The notes under the pieces: model-generated
The model's input: only the letters and a program-made list of their open reading frames with translations
What the model was told of the DNA's origin: nothing
Databases searched by the model: none
Shown: positions 46,862 to 58,186 of the stretch, in pieces
Position numbering within the stretch: the first letter of the stretch is position 1
Layout: every line of letters begins with the position of its first letter
From: Hydrangea macrophylla
Lineage: Eukaryota > Streptophyta > Magnoliopsida > Cornales > Hydrangeaceae
Reading direction: 5' to 3'
Length of the DNA: 64,000 nucleotides
Assembly (NCBI GenBank): GCA_033977485.1
Contig: CM066983.1
Span: forward strand, 112,754,605 to 112,818,604
Translations under genes and position numbers: made by a program

Positions 46862-47707
46862 ATAAAATCTACATTCTAAAAGATTACTAGTAAATGAACT
46901 TCCACTTCATGCATGGCAGCATGTGCACAGTCAAAGGTAATGAATGACTTGACAAAATGTAGCATTAGAATGGACCAAATTTTATACACGAGACAGATTA
47001 CATTCTTTTTCAAAATATACATTGCTTAATTTCAATGTTTCTGGATATTTGTTCACACATTGAATTTCTCATAAATGCTTTATAGCAAATTTACAATTGC
47101 AAAATAACTGCTCTCCCATTCAAACAGGGCTCTCACTCTTGATAGCCTGAACACACATATCATTACAATTTACACCAAACAATAGCCCTTTACTTTGTCA
47201 AACAAGCACACGCCAAATGACAAATTTGCAATGACAAAAATATTCAACAGCATTGCAAATGCTACGTTCTAAACAGTGACCATAACAAAATTTCCATTAT
47301 GGACCTCCAAATTTATCCTTTTCTTTCCTCACTGATGTACAATATCAAATTTCGTTATTAGGAAGTCCTGCAATTTTCATCGACTTGATCTTTAGCCTGA
47401 ATTTTTATTTACAAACGCCCAAACAGTTTTAAGATAAACGAAATCCCAAATACTTGCAACATTCACCCACCACACATTTAAATTAGCAAGTACCAAACGT
47501 TTAAATTAGCAATCCAAACACACAAAATAAAAGTAATTATGAAACTATTACACCACAAACCATAGGAGTTGCTTGCCAAGAATTCCGGCAAACCCAGATG
47601 ACCAAAGTGCAGATACTTGTTCTGCTGCTTCATTGCAAGAACTACTAGGAAAAGAACACTTCAATCTGACATTACAAGCCTACCTTTTCCTCCAGAGGTA
47701 TTTGCAT
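46862..47707. other. Intergenic / probable 3' untranslated region of gene 4
   Basis: No coding evidence. It lies downstream of the proposed last exon of gene 4 on the minus strand. Confidence 0.4.
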
Positions 47708-47861
47708 TTAAAATTCACAAGTCAGAAGGAAGATATACCACCTGAACCCTTGAAAGTCCCATGAGAAGCTCAAAAAAGATAACAGTATGTTCAATCTCAA
47801 CACGTAGAAGCAGCCTCCCTCTTCAAAATAGTACTTCTTTCTAACTCTCACAAAAGATCGC
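47708..47861 (-). other. Candidate last exon of gene 4
   Basis: A strong acceptor (CCCCCTTTACAG) lies at about 47869-47880 on the minus strand. Splicing exactly there gives a stop after two residues (ending SPRF). Using the next AG (TTTTAG, 47862) gives 51 more residues beginning RSFVRVRKKYYFEEGGCFY and a stop at 47708. Both keep phase with exon 1. Which is used, or whether the true exon lies elsewhere, is not decided. Confidence 0.35.
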
Positions 47862-49177
47862 CTAAAACCTGTAAAGGGGGCAGTGAAAGCATGAAATAAG
47901 CCGAAGATATGTTTTAGAACATCATTTTATGACACACACAATCAGTACAATAGAAAACTAAAATAGCATAGGTATCCAAAAAAAAGGCAACTAAAATGAT
48001 ACAGACAAACAAACTGCAGCAGCATAGAGTGAAATCTACTACTCCACTAGTACACATAAATGCAACAAGTTTCATACAAATTCTCTATCCAGTTTTAAGT
48101 CGTGAAGGCTATCATAGAAAACAATGCTCCATGAAGGAATGAGTGCTTGCTCTATACATAAGAGTCCCGAGTTTATTTGTGTGGCATGTCCTAAAGTTGT
48201 TTTGAAGTATAAAAGGGAAAAGGGAAAGGGGAAACCAAGAAGACGAAGAAGAATAACATTGCAAATGAGGATATCGAAATAACTGATTGGTAATTCTAAG
48301 TACTCAACTAAAGGGCATCCAACTTAGAGAACATCCATATGATTTTCGACAAACTTTAACACACCCCTTGTGTGGTTTCAATTCCCAAGCCAACTGATGC
48401 GATGAGAGCAGAATAACCTCCAATTCCAAGATCACTATGATACTCCGAGCTCCATAACTCTAAAGAGAATGCAGTCAGTGGATATCCAACTTGAAGATGA
48501 AACAGTTCCAACCCCAATACTTAAATGAAACATAATTACATGTCTCAGCTCCTTAAAGTTTTATGATTTCAGGGAACTTTAACTATAACATAAATTGATT
48601 AGGGAGTTTCAAGCTCCACTTATCTTCCAGCCCAAGTACTTTTCAGATGCAGCCTTCCTCTTTTTTATGATGATTGAGGGGCAAAATGAAGCATGCTCGT
48701 ATCTTAACAAAAAGATACATGACTTTTCCCATCTTCACTCGTTCGGTGTCATATGAAGCACAAAGGTCATTCCTGTAAGTATGCGTTTTATTTTAAGCAC
48801 TGTACATGTGCTTTTACATGTATAGTGGTCAAATATATATTAGTAATTTTCTTAAAAAGTGAATCTTACAATTCACAATTCGTAATATTGGCAACACGAT
48901 TCACGATTCAATTCACATTCTGACAAAAATGGATGTCTACTGGATTTTACCTAATAGCTCTTGGATTCCCGATTCGGTACAATAATTAGTTTACACTTGT
49001 CTTCTCAGCTCTAGACAGCATGTTCAATACACATCAAACAGTAAGACCAGTACAACTCTTGTCTGACGGAGAAATTCTCCACTCCATTTGCTTACTTAAA
49101 GAAACTATGACCACTACATAACCACAAGATCATAATTGTCATCTCGTCTCCGCACATTTTATTTTTCAACAATGCTA

Positions 49178-49320
49178 AGGGCACTAACAAATTCCACTTA
49201 CACTCACACCCACACTCTATCTCTCTCCTAGTGGCACTTTGGATCCACTGCGGACCCCACAGTGCCACTAGGAGAGAGATAGAGTGTGGGTGTGAGTGTT
49301 AGTGGAATTGTTAGTGCCCC
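49178..49320. mobile_element. Hairpin MITE, ~143 bp, arms ~60 bp
   Basis: The left arm (from GGGCACTAACAA to CTAGTGGCACT, 49179-49238) is almost perfectly complementary to the right arm (AGTGCCACTAGGAG... to GTTAGTGCCC, 49261-49319), with a ~22-bp loop. Flanking duplications are not clear. Half copies of the same sequence occur at 50628-50698 and 50727-50812. Confidence 0.8.
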
Positions 49321-49429
49321 AAATATTTCTCTTTATCAACTTTTTTCTTCATTATATATCACTCTCACGGTCATAAGCAAGAAGTCATTTCTACTCCTCC
49401 GTGACAAAATTGCACGTGGGTGTATTGCT

Positions 49430-50547
49430 TATGTTGCTATAGGCCTATAATTCGGGCTGTACTCGAGTTGAGCTTTTCGAATTCGAGTCGAGCTTTAGGA
49501 GTTGGCATCTTATTTATTTTTTTCTTCATTATATATCACTCTCACGGTCGAGTTGAGCTTTTCGAATTCGAGTCGAGCTTTAGGAATTCGAGTCGAGCTT
49601 TAGGAGTTGGCATCTTGTTCGAGCTTGAGCTCGGCTCGTTTATTATCGAGCCGGGCCGAGCCTACCTGTTATCGAACCGAGCCGCAAGCCCTTGTTGAGC
49701 GGTTCAACTCGTGCACACCCCTAGTAGCAAGTTTAAGATGCCAACCAAAACCCACGGACTAAGATTAATGCTTGACAATTGACATATACATATATATATA
49801 TATATATATTATTTTTTTACCTAAAGCAATTACTTAGCACATGAATTTAGGATTATGCACATTATAATATGACAATATTCTTTCAATTTTAAATACTTTG
49901 CATTATACATATACTCCCTCCGTCCCATAATAAGTGTCCACTTCTATTTTGCACATTGTTTAAGAAAGTTGTATTATTTTAGTTTTTTTGGTTCATTAAA
50001 TTGTCACTTTCCAATTTTGCCCTTAGATGTGATGGGTGTTTGACTTTTTGTTTGTTTTGAGGCCACAAATAAATGCTACTTTGTCTTTATTATAAGGGTA
50101 GTTTTGGAAAGTAAGTAAATGCTATATGCAAATTTAGGAAAGTGGACACTTATTGTGGGACATCCAAAAAAGGAAATGTGGACACTTATTATGGGACGGA
50201 GGGAGTATTATATTTTTATAATTATCATATATATATATATGTAATATTTTTTCAATTTTAAATACTTTGCATTATAATATATTATATTTTTTATAATTAT
50301 CATACATATATATAATTAAACAAGTCCTTATCAAACCTTTTAAAGAGATTTTTCAAGAGCTTACTATATGAGTCTTAATCGAACTGTTTGCGAGCCTAAT
50401 TGAGTCGAGCCCATGCGTGCTCAAGCTTGGCTCGTTTACTAAACGAACTTTGCATTCAAGCTCGAGCTTGACTCGTTTATTATACGAACCGAGCCAAGCC
50501 GAGTCACGAGCCTTTGTTGAGCGGCACAGCTCGTGTACACCCCTACC
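49430..50547. repeat. GAGC/GCTCG-rich repeats with shared 3' ends
   Basis: Segments at about 49450-49725 and 50355-50547 both end in a block TTGTTGAGCGG..CA.CTCGTG.ACACCCCTA and are rich in CGAGCC/GGCTCG words. They resemble a common plant non-autonomous repeat ending in ACACCCCTA. Superfamily not assigned. Confidence 0.5.
49914..50205. mobile_element. Stowaway-like (Tc1/mariner) MITE, 292 bp
   Basis: Terminal inverted repeats CTCCCTCCGTCCCATAATAA and its complement at the right end, flanked by TA at 49912-49913 and 50206-50207. This is the canonical Stowaway end. A word TTTTCAATTTTAAATACTTT occurs on both sides (about 49880 and 50246), so part of the flank is repeated. Confidence 0.9.
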
Positions 50548-50621
50548 TATAACTTGCCACATTAAACAGTAATTCAAAAATAGCACAAAAAAGACCAGCA
50601 TATTATGAATAAAACCTACAA

Positions 50622-50812
50622 CAATGCTAGGGGCACTAACAAATCTCACTAACACTCACACCCACACTCTATCTCTCTCCTAGTGGCACTGTGCGGCCCA
50701 TCTTATGAATAAAACCTACAACAACGCTAGGGGCACCAACAAATCTCACTAACACACACACTCACACTCTATCTCTCTCCTAGTGGCACTGTGGGGCCCT
50801 CTTAGTGCCCCA
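50622..50812. repeat. Two tandem half copies of the hairpin MITE
   Basis: CAACAATGCTAGGGGCACTA (50622) and CAACAACGCTAGGGGCACCA (50720) each continue through CACTCTATCTCTCTCCTAGT to GGCACTGTG. The second resumes the TAGTGCCCC end near 50803. AATAAAACCTACAACAA precedes both, so the flank was duplicated too. Confidence 0.75.
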
Positions 50813-50856
50813 AATATTATTACTCTAAAACCTATATATATATATATATATATATA

Positions 50857-51949
50857 CTAGTGTGGGTGCACGTGCAAGGCACGTGCCCGTCGGATGGTTG
50901 TATTCTTAGATATATTGTGTATTAATCTTGACATTAGAGGTAATAAGATGTTAAAACAGTTAAATAGGAAATTGTAAATGTAACTATTTAATCTAAAACT
51001 CTTCTGACGGAAGAAGTTGATAATTATGACTATCTTATACATGAGTAGTAAAGGTAACTAATAAAGCGCCACTAAAAATATATGACACAAGTAGGGTATT
51101 TCCTCTAAAAAAATGGCATGAACGTGTTTGTAGGCTTTAATTGATATTCGAATACAATCTATAAATCCCAAATTTGAGGGAAGAAGTTGACCAAAATGTA
51201 AATATTAGTGATCAATTCATAATAGCTACTAAAATAACACATTTTAAATATACCAAACTTAATTTTTAGAGAAGAAGTTGACCAAAATGTAAAATTAGTG
51301 ACCAATTCCTAAATAGTCACTAAAATAGCCACTTTTTAAATTTTTTAAAGTGAATAATAAATATCCCAAAACTTGCTGACCTAAATGCAATTACACATAT
51401 TACAATATATGAATCCTAAATTTGAGAGAAGAAGTTGAGCAAATTGGAAATATTAGTGACCAATTCCTAAATAACCACTAAAATAGCCACTTTTTTTTTT
51501 ACTTTTTATGAAGTGAATAATAAATATCCCAAAAATTATTGATCCAAATTTAATTAGATACAAATTGTTGATTGAAATCTCATTTGAGAGAAGAAGTTGA
51601 TCAAATTGTAAATATTAGTGACCAATTTCTAAATAGCCACCAAAATAGCCACTTTTGTTGACTTTTTTTGAAGTCAATTATAAATCTCCCAAAAATTGTT
51701 GACCCAAATGTAATTAGACACAAGATTGTTGATTGAAACCTCATTATTATATTAAATAAAATTTCAAAAGCTGACTTGAATGTAATTATTTGTCCTAAAT
51801 GACAGATATACCCTCACACAAATCAATATATCCTTACGATGTATAAATAGATATATGAGTAATTATGATATAATGAAGGGCAAAAGAGGAAGTTCATATT
51901 TTTTGACGTGCTTGCTAAATATGGCTATCTTCTTATTATATAGAGTAGA
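50857..51949 (-). mobile_element. Non-autonomous Helitron, 1093 bp
   Basis: Read on the minus strand it starts TCTACTCTATAT after an A (51950) and ends with a GC-rich hairpin (GGCACGTGCC, TT-containing loop, GCACGTGC), then ACCCACACTAG followed by T (50856). TC start, 3' hairpin, CTAG end and A/T flanks without duplication are the Helitron hallmarks. Inside, a unit containing GAAGAAGTTGA and ATTAGTGACCAATTC recurs four times (near 51177, 51269, 51423, 51585). No Rep/helicase is encoded. Confidence 0.75.
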
Positions 51950-51953
51950 TATA

Positions 51954-52565
51954 TCAACTACCTTGTATAAAGGAACCTAAAAACTATGAGTTAGTTAAAT
52001 ACCATATTGCTCTTATGCATCTCTCAATACCATAATACCCCTTCACTATATCATAATAACGCATATATCGTGATACTCATCATGATGATATCTCGATTTT
52101 TGTGAGGGTAATTATGTCATTTCAGATTAATAATTGCATTTAGGTCAGCTTTTGAACTTTTATTTAATATAATAATGAGGCTTCAATCAACAATATTGTG
52201 TCTAATTACATTTGGGTCAGCAAGTTCTGCGATATTTATAATTCACTTAAAAAAAAGTCGAATAAAGTGGCTATTTATGAATTGGTCACTAATATTTACA
52301 TTATGGTCAACTTCTTCCCTCAAATTTACGATTTATATATTGTAATATGTCTAATTACATTTGGGTTAGCAAGTTCTGGGATATTTATACTTAACTTAAA
52401 AAAAAAGTCAAATAAAGTGGCTGTTTTAGTAGCTATTTATAAATAGGTCACTAAAATTTACATTATGCTCAACTTCTTTCCTCAAATTTAGGATTTATAT
52501 ATTGTAATATGTATAATTACGTTTATGTCAACATTCTGTTGCATATTTATCATTCACTTCTTCTG
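51954..52565 (+). mobile_element. Second Helitron-family copy, opposite orientation, 3' end not found
   Basis: On the plus strand it starts TCAACTACC after an A at 51953 and then follows the same order as the first copy (GTGAGGGTA..TGTCATTT, AATAATGAGG.TTCAATCAACA, GTCTAATTACATTTGGGTCA), including two to three internal repeat units. No hairpin or CTRR end is visible before about 52565, so it is probably truncated. Confidence 0.65.
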
Positions 52566-52697
52566 TGGTCTTTTTTTTTTACACATACTGTAGCTTTTCC
52601 CCTTTCCCAAATTTTGAATATATGGAGATCAAATCAACTCAAAAAATATGAATACATTTTTGCTTAGTAATCCTATAACCAAATCCCCACCAAATTC

Positions 52698-53036
52698 ACT
52701 TTTACTCAAATCTCATACCAAATTGAAACAATGTTATTCAAATCTTATACTCAAATGTTTTGATGCATAGAAATAATGAACTTATATCCTTCAAAATACC
52801 AAATGAAGCTTTTAGTTATTTTAACACATAGATATAAATTTATTTCACACACACACACATGCTTCTAAATTTATTTTTACACTTTTATTCAAATCTCATA
52901 CCAAATTGAAACAATACTATTCAAATCTTATACTCAAATGTTTTGATGCATAGAAATAATTAACTTATATCCTTCAAAATACCAAAAGAAGCTTTTAGTT
53001 ATTTTAACACATAGATATAAATTTATTTCACACACA
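52698..53036. repeat. Tandem duplication, ~160-bp unit
   Basis: 52698-52857 and 52881-53036 share nearly the same sequence from ACTTTTA(C/T)TCAAATCTCA to the CACACACA end; a short unique spacer lies between. Confidence 0.85.
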
Positions 53037-53613
53037 TATCATCTACTATTTCAGAAATATTGTCTATTAAGGCACTTTGAATATATGGAGACGAAAATTG
53101 TAGTGCTTTCTTTAAAGAAAAACAAAAAATGCTTGAAAACGCAAAGATAAGACACATAAAATGGGACCACGTAAGGTATTGTGGAAGCATATTTATGAAC
53201 TATGACTTACTCATATTTCATTTTCCTGCCCCTGTATTATTAGTTGCAACGCTTAAATGCCATAACACAATCCAAAGGGGAGAAAATACCAATAATCTAG
53301 AAGTAATCATAGTGTAAACTTGAAGGAAGATAATTCGATAGAGAAGATAATGTTTTTCATTAATTTATTAAATTATTACATAGTTGGTAACAAAGATCAT
53401 AACTTGCAAAAAAAAAAAACAAAGGACAACAAAGCTAAAAACAACTCAAAGGAGAAAGAAAACCAATAATATAAAAGTACTCACATTTTAAAAGTCAATG
53501 AAGATAATTTGAGAGAATATAACGTCTTTCATTACATTTTTACAACATTGATATCAATATTAAAAATGGGAAAAAAAACAAAAAACAAAGAAGCTAATAA
53601 GAGGTACCTAGTG

Positions 53614-53616
<3 letters not shown>

Positions 53617-53645
<29 letters not shown>
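53617..53645. repeat. (TA)n microsatellite
   Basis: Pure TA run in the proposed gene 4 intron. Similar tracts occur near 49787-49809 and 50833-50856. Confidence 0.9.
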
Positions 53646-53810
53646 CCTGTTCCAACAGTATTAAATCTGTCATCAGAACAACAAGATGCTTCAAAACTTC
53701 AAATTAACTAATACCCACACACATACACAACCACATAAGTAGAGTAAACAAACTTGTTGAATAAATGCAGATCATGGGTAAAAATGAAAGTTTTTCTATG
53801 TGTGGAGTAC

Positions 53811-54439
53811 CTTGGAGACGCAGCATTGATATTTCGATGAAGAATTCGACTGCTACCCGAATCAGGTGATTCGATCAATTCCCTCAATCCCAGATTACCC
53901 ACTTTCACTTCCTTTTCATTACCCTTTTCATCATCATCCTCCTTCTTCGAAACAACAGTCTTTGCTGGCCTCGGCCTCGGTTTCGGTATCTCAAAGTAAT
54001 TCCCATAAATATACTCAGGTGTATATCCATTTTCTTCATCAAACAACATAACATGACCGTGCCACTCCCAAACCCGATAATCAGAATCGGTCTCTTCGTG
54101 ACACCCAACGCAAATATGGTGTTCTCCGATCGTAACAGCTTGTCCCGAATTGGGTTTTAGGGTTTCAGTTTTGCCAGTGAGGATCGTTCGGATAATCTCC
54201 TTTTCGAGCTTCGATTCTTCCTTTGCGAGTTGGGTTTTGTTACTATTATCATCGTCGTCTTCGACTTCATCATTATCGGAGAGATTATTGTTGTTGTTGG
54301 TGGTGTCAAAGAGGAGTTCTTCGAGGGTTTGAGGGAGGAATGGGATTGATGGGAGGTTTGGAGGTCGGATTTGGAGTCTGCCCATTAGGGATTGGAGGAG
54401 GAGGCTGTCGAAGTTGGGGGTGTTGCTGTATGAGCTCAT
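53811..54439 (-). CDS. Plant-specific protein of unknown function, first exon (209 codons + 2 nt)
   Basis: The exon starts MSSYSNTPNFDSLLLQSLMG and ends ILHRNINAASPR at donor AAG|GTACTC (53811/53810). The N-terminal helix (FDSLLLQSLMGRLQIRPPNL) is followed by an acidic Asn/Asp-rich linker at about residues 50-70. A conserved core includes KEESKLEKEIIRTILTGKTE, HICVGCHEETDSDYRVWEWH and LFDEENGYTPEYIYGNYFE. I recognise this only as a conserved plant family without known function. No signal peptide or transmembrane segment is visible. The frame is open upstream to 54667, but that part includes Pro codons from the poly-G/C tract and looks like 5' untranslated sequence, so the start at 54439 is preferred. 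Intron 1 would be about 6 kb and full of transposons. Confidence 0.8.
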
Positions 54440-54518
54440 GGTTTGGATTTGAATCTCAAGCTTTTTGGATTGAAAGGCTATAGAGGTAGAGAGCTCTAGC
54501 AGAGAGAGCAGAGAGAGA

Positions 54519-54545
54519 GGGGGGGGGGGGGGGGGGGGGGGGGGG
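54519..54545. repeat. Poly-G tract (~27 bp), poly-C in the gene 4 leader
   Basis: Homopolymer about 80 bp upstream of the gene 4 ATG on the minus strand, next to a GAGAGA tract. It would form a C-rich segment in the mRNA leader. Confidence 0.85.
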
Positions 54546-54667
54546 TTGAGGATAGAGATGAAGGAAACCGAGAAAGGGTTTATGGTGGGACCAGAGTGTG
54601 TAGGCTTAAAAATCTTTACTCGCAGAGCGACCTCTCGTTGAAGTAAATATTGGGTAGAGTAACACAA

Positions 54668-55010
54668 ACTGATGTGTCGTGAAAGGTTTAAAATTAAATT
54701 AAATTTTGTTTGGTAATTGATGAATAATTTTAAAAATTTATATAAATAAGTGGATAATTTAGGTATTATGTTGGTATCACTATGGCACCACGTGAAATTT
54801 TATAATGTCTTCAATAAGGTAAGGGAGAGATTGTAAAAAGTTTGTGGATAGGCCGATGTGGAAAGAGATTTCCCAAAAAATAGTGAGTTAGATTTTTTAA
54901 TAAAGATATTTGATTAGGTTAGGATACCACATCATCCCCATTACCATGACATCTAGGAGTAATATTTTTTTTTTCAACAATGCTAGAGGTACACCCATCT
55001 ACACCCAAAA
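54668..55010. other. Gene 4 promoter side / flank of the Tat element
   Basis: AT-rich DNA that should hold the minus-strand gene 4 promoter. No clear TATA box was chosen. The word CAACAATGCTAGAGGTAC near 54975 resembles the ends of the hairpin MITE family. Confidence 0.4.
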
Positions 55011-55689
55011 AACATCCACATCCTGAGACGTTGTTTGTGGTGAAAATATCCAGCCAATGTAAAGGCGCCACGTGAGATTCGACGTGGCAGAAAGGCTGGT
55101 TAAAATTGAAACAATGCAGGAGCAGTTATAACAGTTTGTGAATTTATTCTATTCAGAGTAATCAACTGCCAAGGGACACGTGTCAATCATTGTGGAATAA
55201 CTGAAGAAACAGGTGTCAATCCAAGGACGTGCCATGTGTGAGGACGGTTTTCAGTTTGAAAAGAAGAGGGAACTTTCAAACAAAATTGCTGAGAAGCCTC
55301 GACGTCTATAAATAGAAGAAGTTTGTATTAGAAAGGGATCCTTGGATCAACATCAACATATATCTCTCAATACATTTACTGTATTTTTATCAAGACACTT
55401 AAATTTAGGAGTAGTACACCTTCGAAGTTATCTTTAAGGTTAGATTGTAGTCTATTTAATTTAATAAAAGTAGTTTGTTACTTTATTGTTCTCTTTACTG
55501 TTTTATTTAGGAGTAGTTGTCATAGAATAAGTTCGAAGTGCTTCAATTAATTACATCTTTACACGATAAAAGTCATGTTCAAGGTATCGAACGTCACCAC
55601 AATTTGCTTGGTGAGGCACAATTTGGATCACACACATTGGCAACTTGCTTGCCTGACACGCTCACACACACATAATAATTTTCCAACCA
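55010..55689 (+). repeat. 5' LTR of the Tat element (left end approximate)
   Basis: Contains a TATA box CTATAAATAG at about 55306-55315 and an ABRE/G-box-like GACACGTGTCA near 55173. It ends near CCAACCA shortly before the primer-binding site. The partner LTR is outside the window or lost. Confidence 0.6.
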
Positions 55690-55697
55690 AATATTTT

Positions 55698-55715
55698 TGG
55701 CACGCCCAGTGGGAC
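55698..55715 (+). other. Primer-binding site of the Tat element
   Basis: TGGCACGCCCAGTGGGAC starts about 9 bp after the LTR end, the usual place. I do not assign the tRNA with confidence. Confidence 0.65.
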
Positions 55716-55729
55716 CCTAGTGTCAAAGG

Positions 55730-58186
55730 ATGGCAAACAGAAACCTTCGAAGTAATAGGTCTGTTGATAACGCCAATGTTGGTGTTAGTATTGCTGAAAC
55801 TGGTGGTTCTCCACACCAAGATCCTGAGAGCAGCAATACTGGGAATCATGCGACTAATGAGAGCCCAGAAATAGGAGTTGAAAATTTAAATCCAATTCCA
55901 AATAATGGGAATGTTGGTCCAGAGAGCCAACATGACTTGGTGAATCAATTGACTCCAATATTTGATCATTTGGGAAATATGATCTAGATTCGACAATAGT
56001 ATACCACAATTTACACCAATAATGGTGCCAAATAGAAATCCTTCTATGATTCGACAGAATGAAAGAGGATATACCCATGGCTTGTTTCAGCCAAATCCTA
56101 TGACTCATACAAATGGGCCTCCTTTTAGGCCTAACTCACAGGAAAGTTTCTATATGTCTGCCCCTAATAATACTCCTCCAATATTCGAAGGGATGCAAGG
56201 GAATCATATGAGTGGTCAAGATTATAATCATAGATAAGTGAATACTGAAGAGCCTAGGCATAGAGAAAACATAATAGGCCAGAATAGGAGAATAAACAAC
56301 AATCCTGTATTTGAACCAGACCCTACTGGAATAGGAGTGGGTCGAAGGAATGAAAATTCTAGGAGAGTGGATAATAATCCTCAACCACCTCCAATACCAC
56401 CGATGAATCCTCCTTTGGGTCAACCAGGTCATCAACAACCACTTAATATGGTTGATAGAAATGACATGATTAGTTTAATCCATGAGGTTTGTGGACCCAT
56501 GGCTCGGGGGGTACAAACTCCAGTTTACAAGAAACCTTATCCTGATTGGATTGATAGGATTGAATTTTCCTAGGGGATTTAAATTCCCCACTTTTTGCTA
56601 TGTTTGCTGGAGATGGGAGTCAATCCACGGTTGAACATGTAGCAAAATTCATCAGTCAGTGTGCTGATGCAGGAAATAATGAATACCTTAGGCTTCGTTT
56701 GTTTCGTAGTTCGTTGACAGATACTGCATTTACTTGGTTTATTAATTTAGCCCCTAATTCGATCCATAATTGGACACAGATGGAAGAATCCTTCCATACT
56801 CAGTTTTTTCAAACAGAACCAGAAGTGTGAATGGCTGACTTGGCCAGATTATGTCAAAAGGCTGATGAGAAGGCTACTCAATTCATAAATAGATTCAAAA
56901 GGGCTAGGACAAAGTGTAAAATTATTTTACCTGAGCCTGAATTTGTTAAGTTGGCCCAAAATGGTCTCGAATTTAGGCTTCGAAAGAAATTTGATGCTTT
57001 AGAATTTAGAGATCTTGTTGAGTTAACTGCTCGAGTCTCTAGATATGAAGCCTTATTGGAAGAAGAAAATGAAAGGAATGCTTTTTCAATAAAGACATAT
57101 TATAAAGATCCTAATTATGAGATAGATGTTGCAGAAATAATAGGAAAAGAACCTTTCACATGTAAGAGTCTTGTGAAGAAAAATGTTTCTGCTGAAGTAT
57201 ACAAATCTAAAGGATCATTCAAAAAATATTCATTCGATGTTTATAAATTGGATGAAATATTTGATCACCTGATAGAAGGAAAAATTATCAAATTGTCTGA
57301 TGGGACAAAAATACCTTCGAATGATGAATTAAAAGGTAAAAAATACTGCAAGTGGCATAATTCTTGGACTCATTCGACTAATAATTGTACTGTTTTTCGA
57401 GATAGGATTCAAGATCTGATCAAGAAAGGGAAATTGAAATTCCCTGAAAGACAAATGGGGGTTGATGAAGATCCATTCCCAGTAGTACAAGAGGTATCAA
57501 TCAATGTCCATGACATTTCCTTCGAAGCTTTGGTCAAGGAAAAGGAAAAGGAAAATGCAAAGTCAGAGAACCAGATGAAAAGACTCGAAGAAATAACAAG
57601 AAAAAACCCTGAGTTATCAGTCTTCAACCATGAATATGCAAAGAATTTATGCATTGGTTGTGGGAAAAGATATGCAGAAATCTATGATGAAAGGGTTGGG
57701 GCCAAAACAGACAGGAAAAACAAACAGCCTTTGTTCGAACAAAAGAGGGTGAACACTTCCTGTGAGCCTCCTTTCCAACCAATCATGAATGTTGGGAGAG
57801 GGCAGTTTAGAGGATCCATTTATCAAGCTTCAACATATACTGGTCCTATGACAGCAAGGTATGCCTCAAAGCCAATGGCTCCTTCTAAAGCCAAATTTTC
57901 AAGGAATTTTCATGTTGGTAACTATGTTCGACCATCAAGAAACATGCAATATGTCAGGCCAGGTTTCCTTCATGCACCAAAGAAATATTATGGGGTACAG
58001 AGAGAAAGACAAACTCAATTCATGCCATCAAAATTGGTACCAGCACATGTGGTACAAGCTGAGATAGACATGGAAGCAATGAGTAAATCACCAAAAGCTG
58101 GTGAGACATCACAATCGGTGAATCTGCATTGGTATCAGGAGTGCCAAACTGGTTTATATTGCAAGATGATAGAGTCAAAAGTATGA
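55730..58186 (+). pseudogene. Tat gag (interrupted)
   Basis: Starts MANRNLRSNRSVDNANVG at the first ATG after the primer-binding site. Stops break the frame near 55985, 56235, 56571 and 56828, but flanking pieces continue in the retrotransposon gag order: N-terminal Asn/Pro-rich part, capsid (VEHVAKFISQCADAGNNEYL, FTWFINLAPNSIHNW), then 56831-58186. The latter has a Cys/His module KYCKWHNSWTHSTNNC typical of Tat elements and a basic C-terminal part. Three of the breaks are single in-frame stops, so decay is modest. Confidence 0.8.

Larger units (their letters stand above)
47862..53810 (-). other. Proposed ~6-kb intron of gene 4
   Basis: Between the clear first exon and the candidate last exon I find no further exon I can support. 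The interval holds several MITEs, two Helitron-like sequences, a ~160-bp direct repeat and AT microsatellites, described separately. Confidence 0.4.

Noticed and set aside
47573..47764. Plus-strand 63-codon ORF near the end of gene 4
   Set aside because: It overlaps the candidate minus-strand last exon and has no conserved motif or splice context.
54440..54667. 76-residue upstream extension of gene 4 with a run of prolines
   Set aside because: The prolines come from a poly-C tract in the leader, and the conserved N-terminus starts at 54439.
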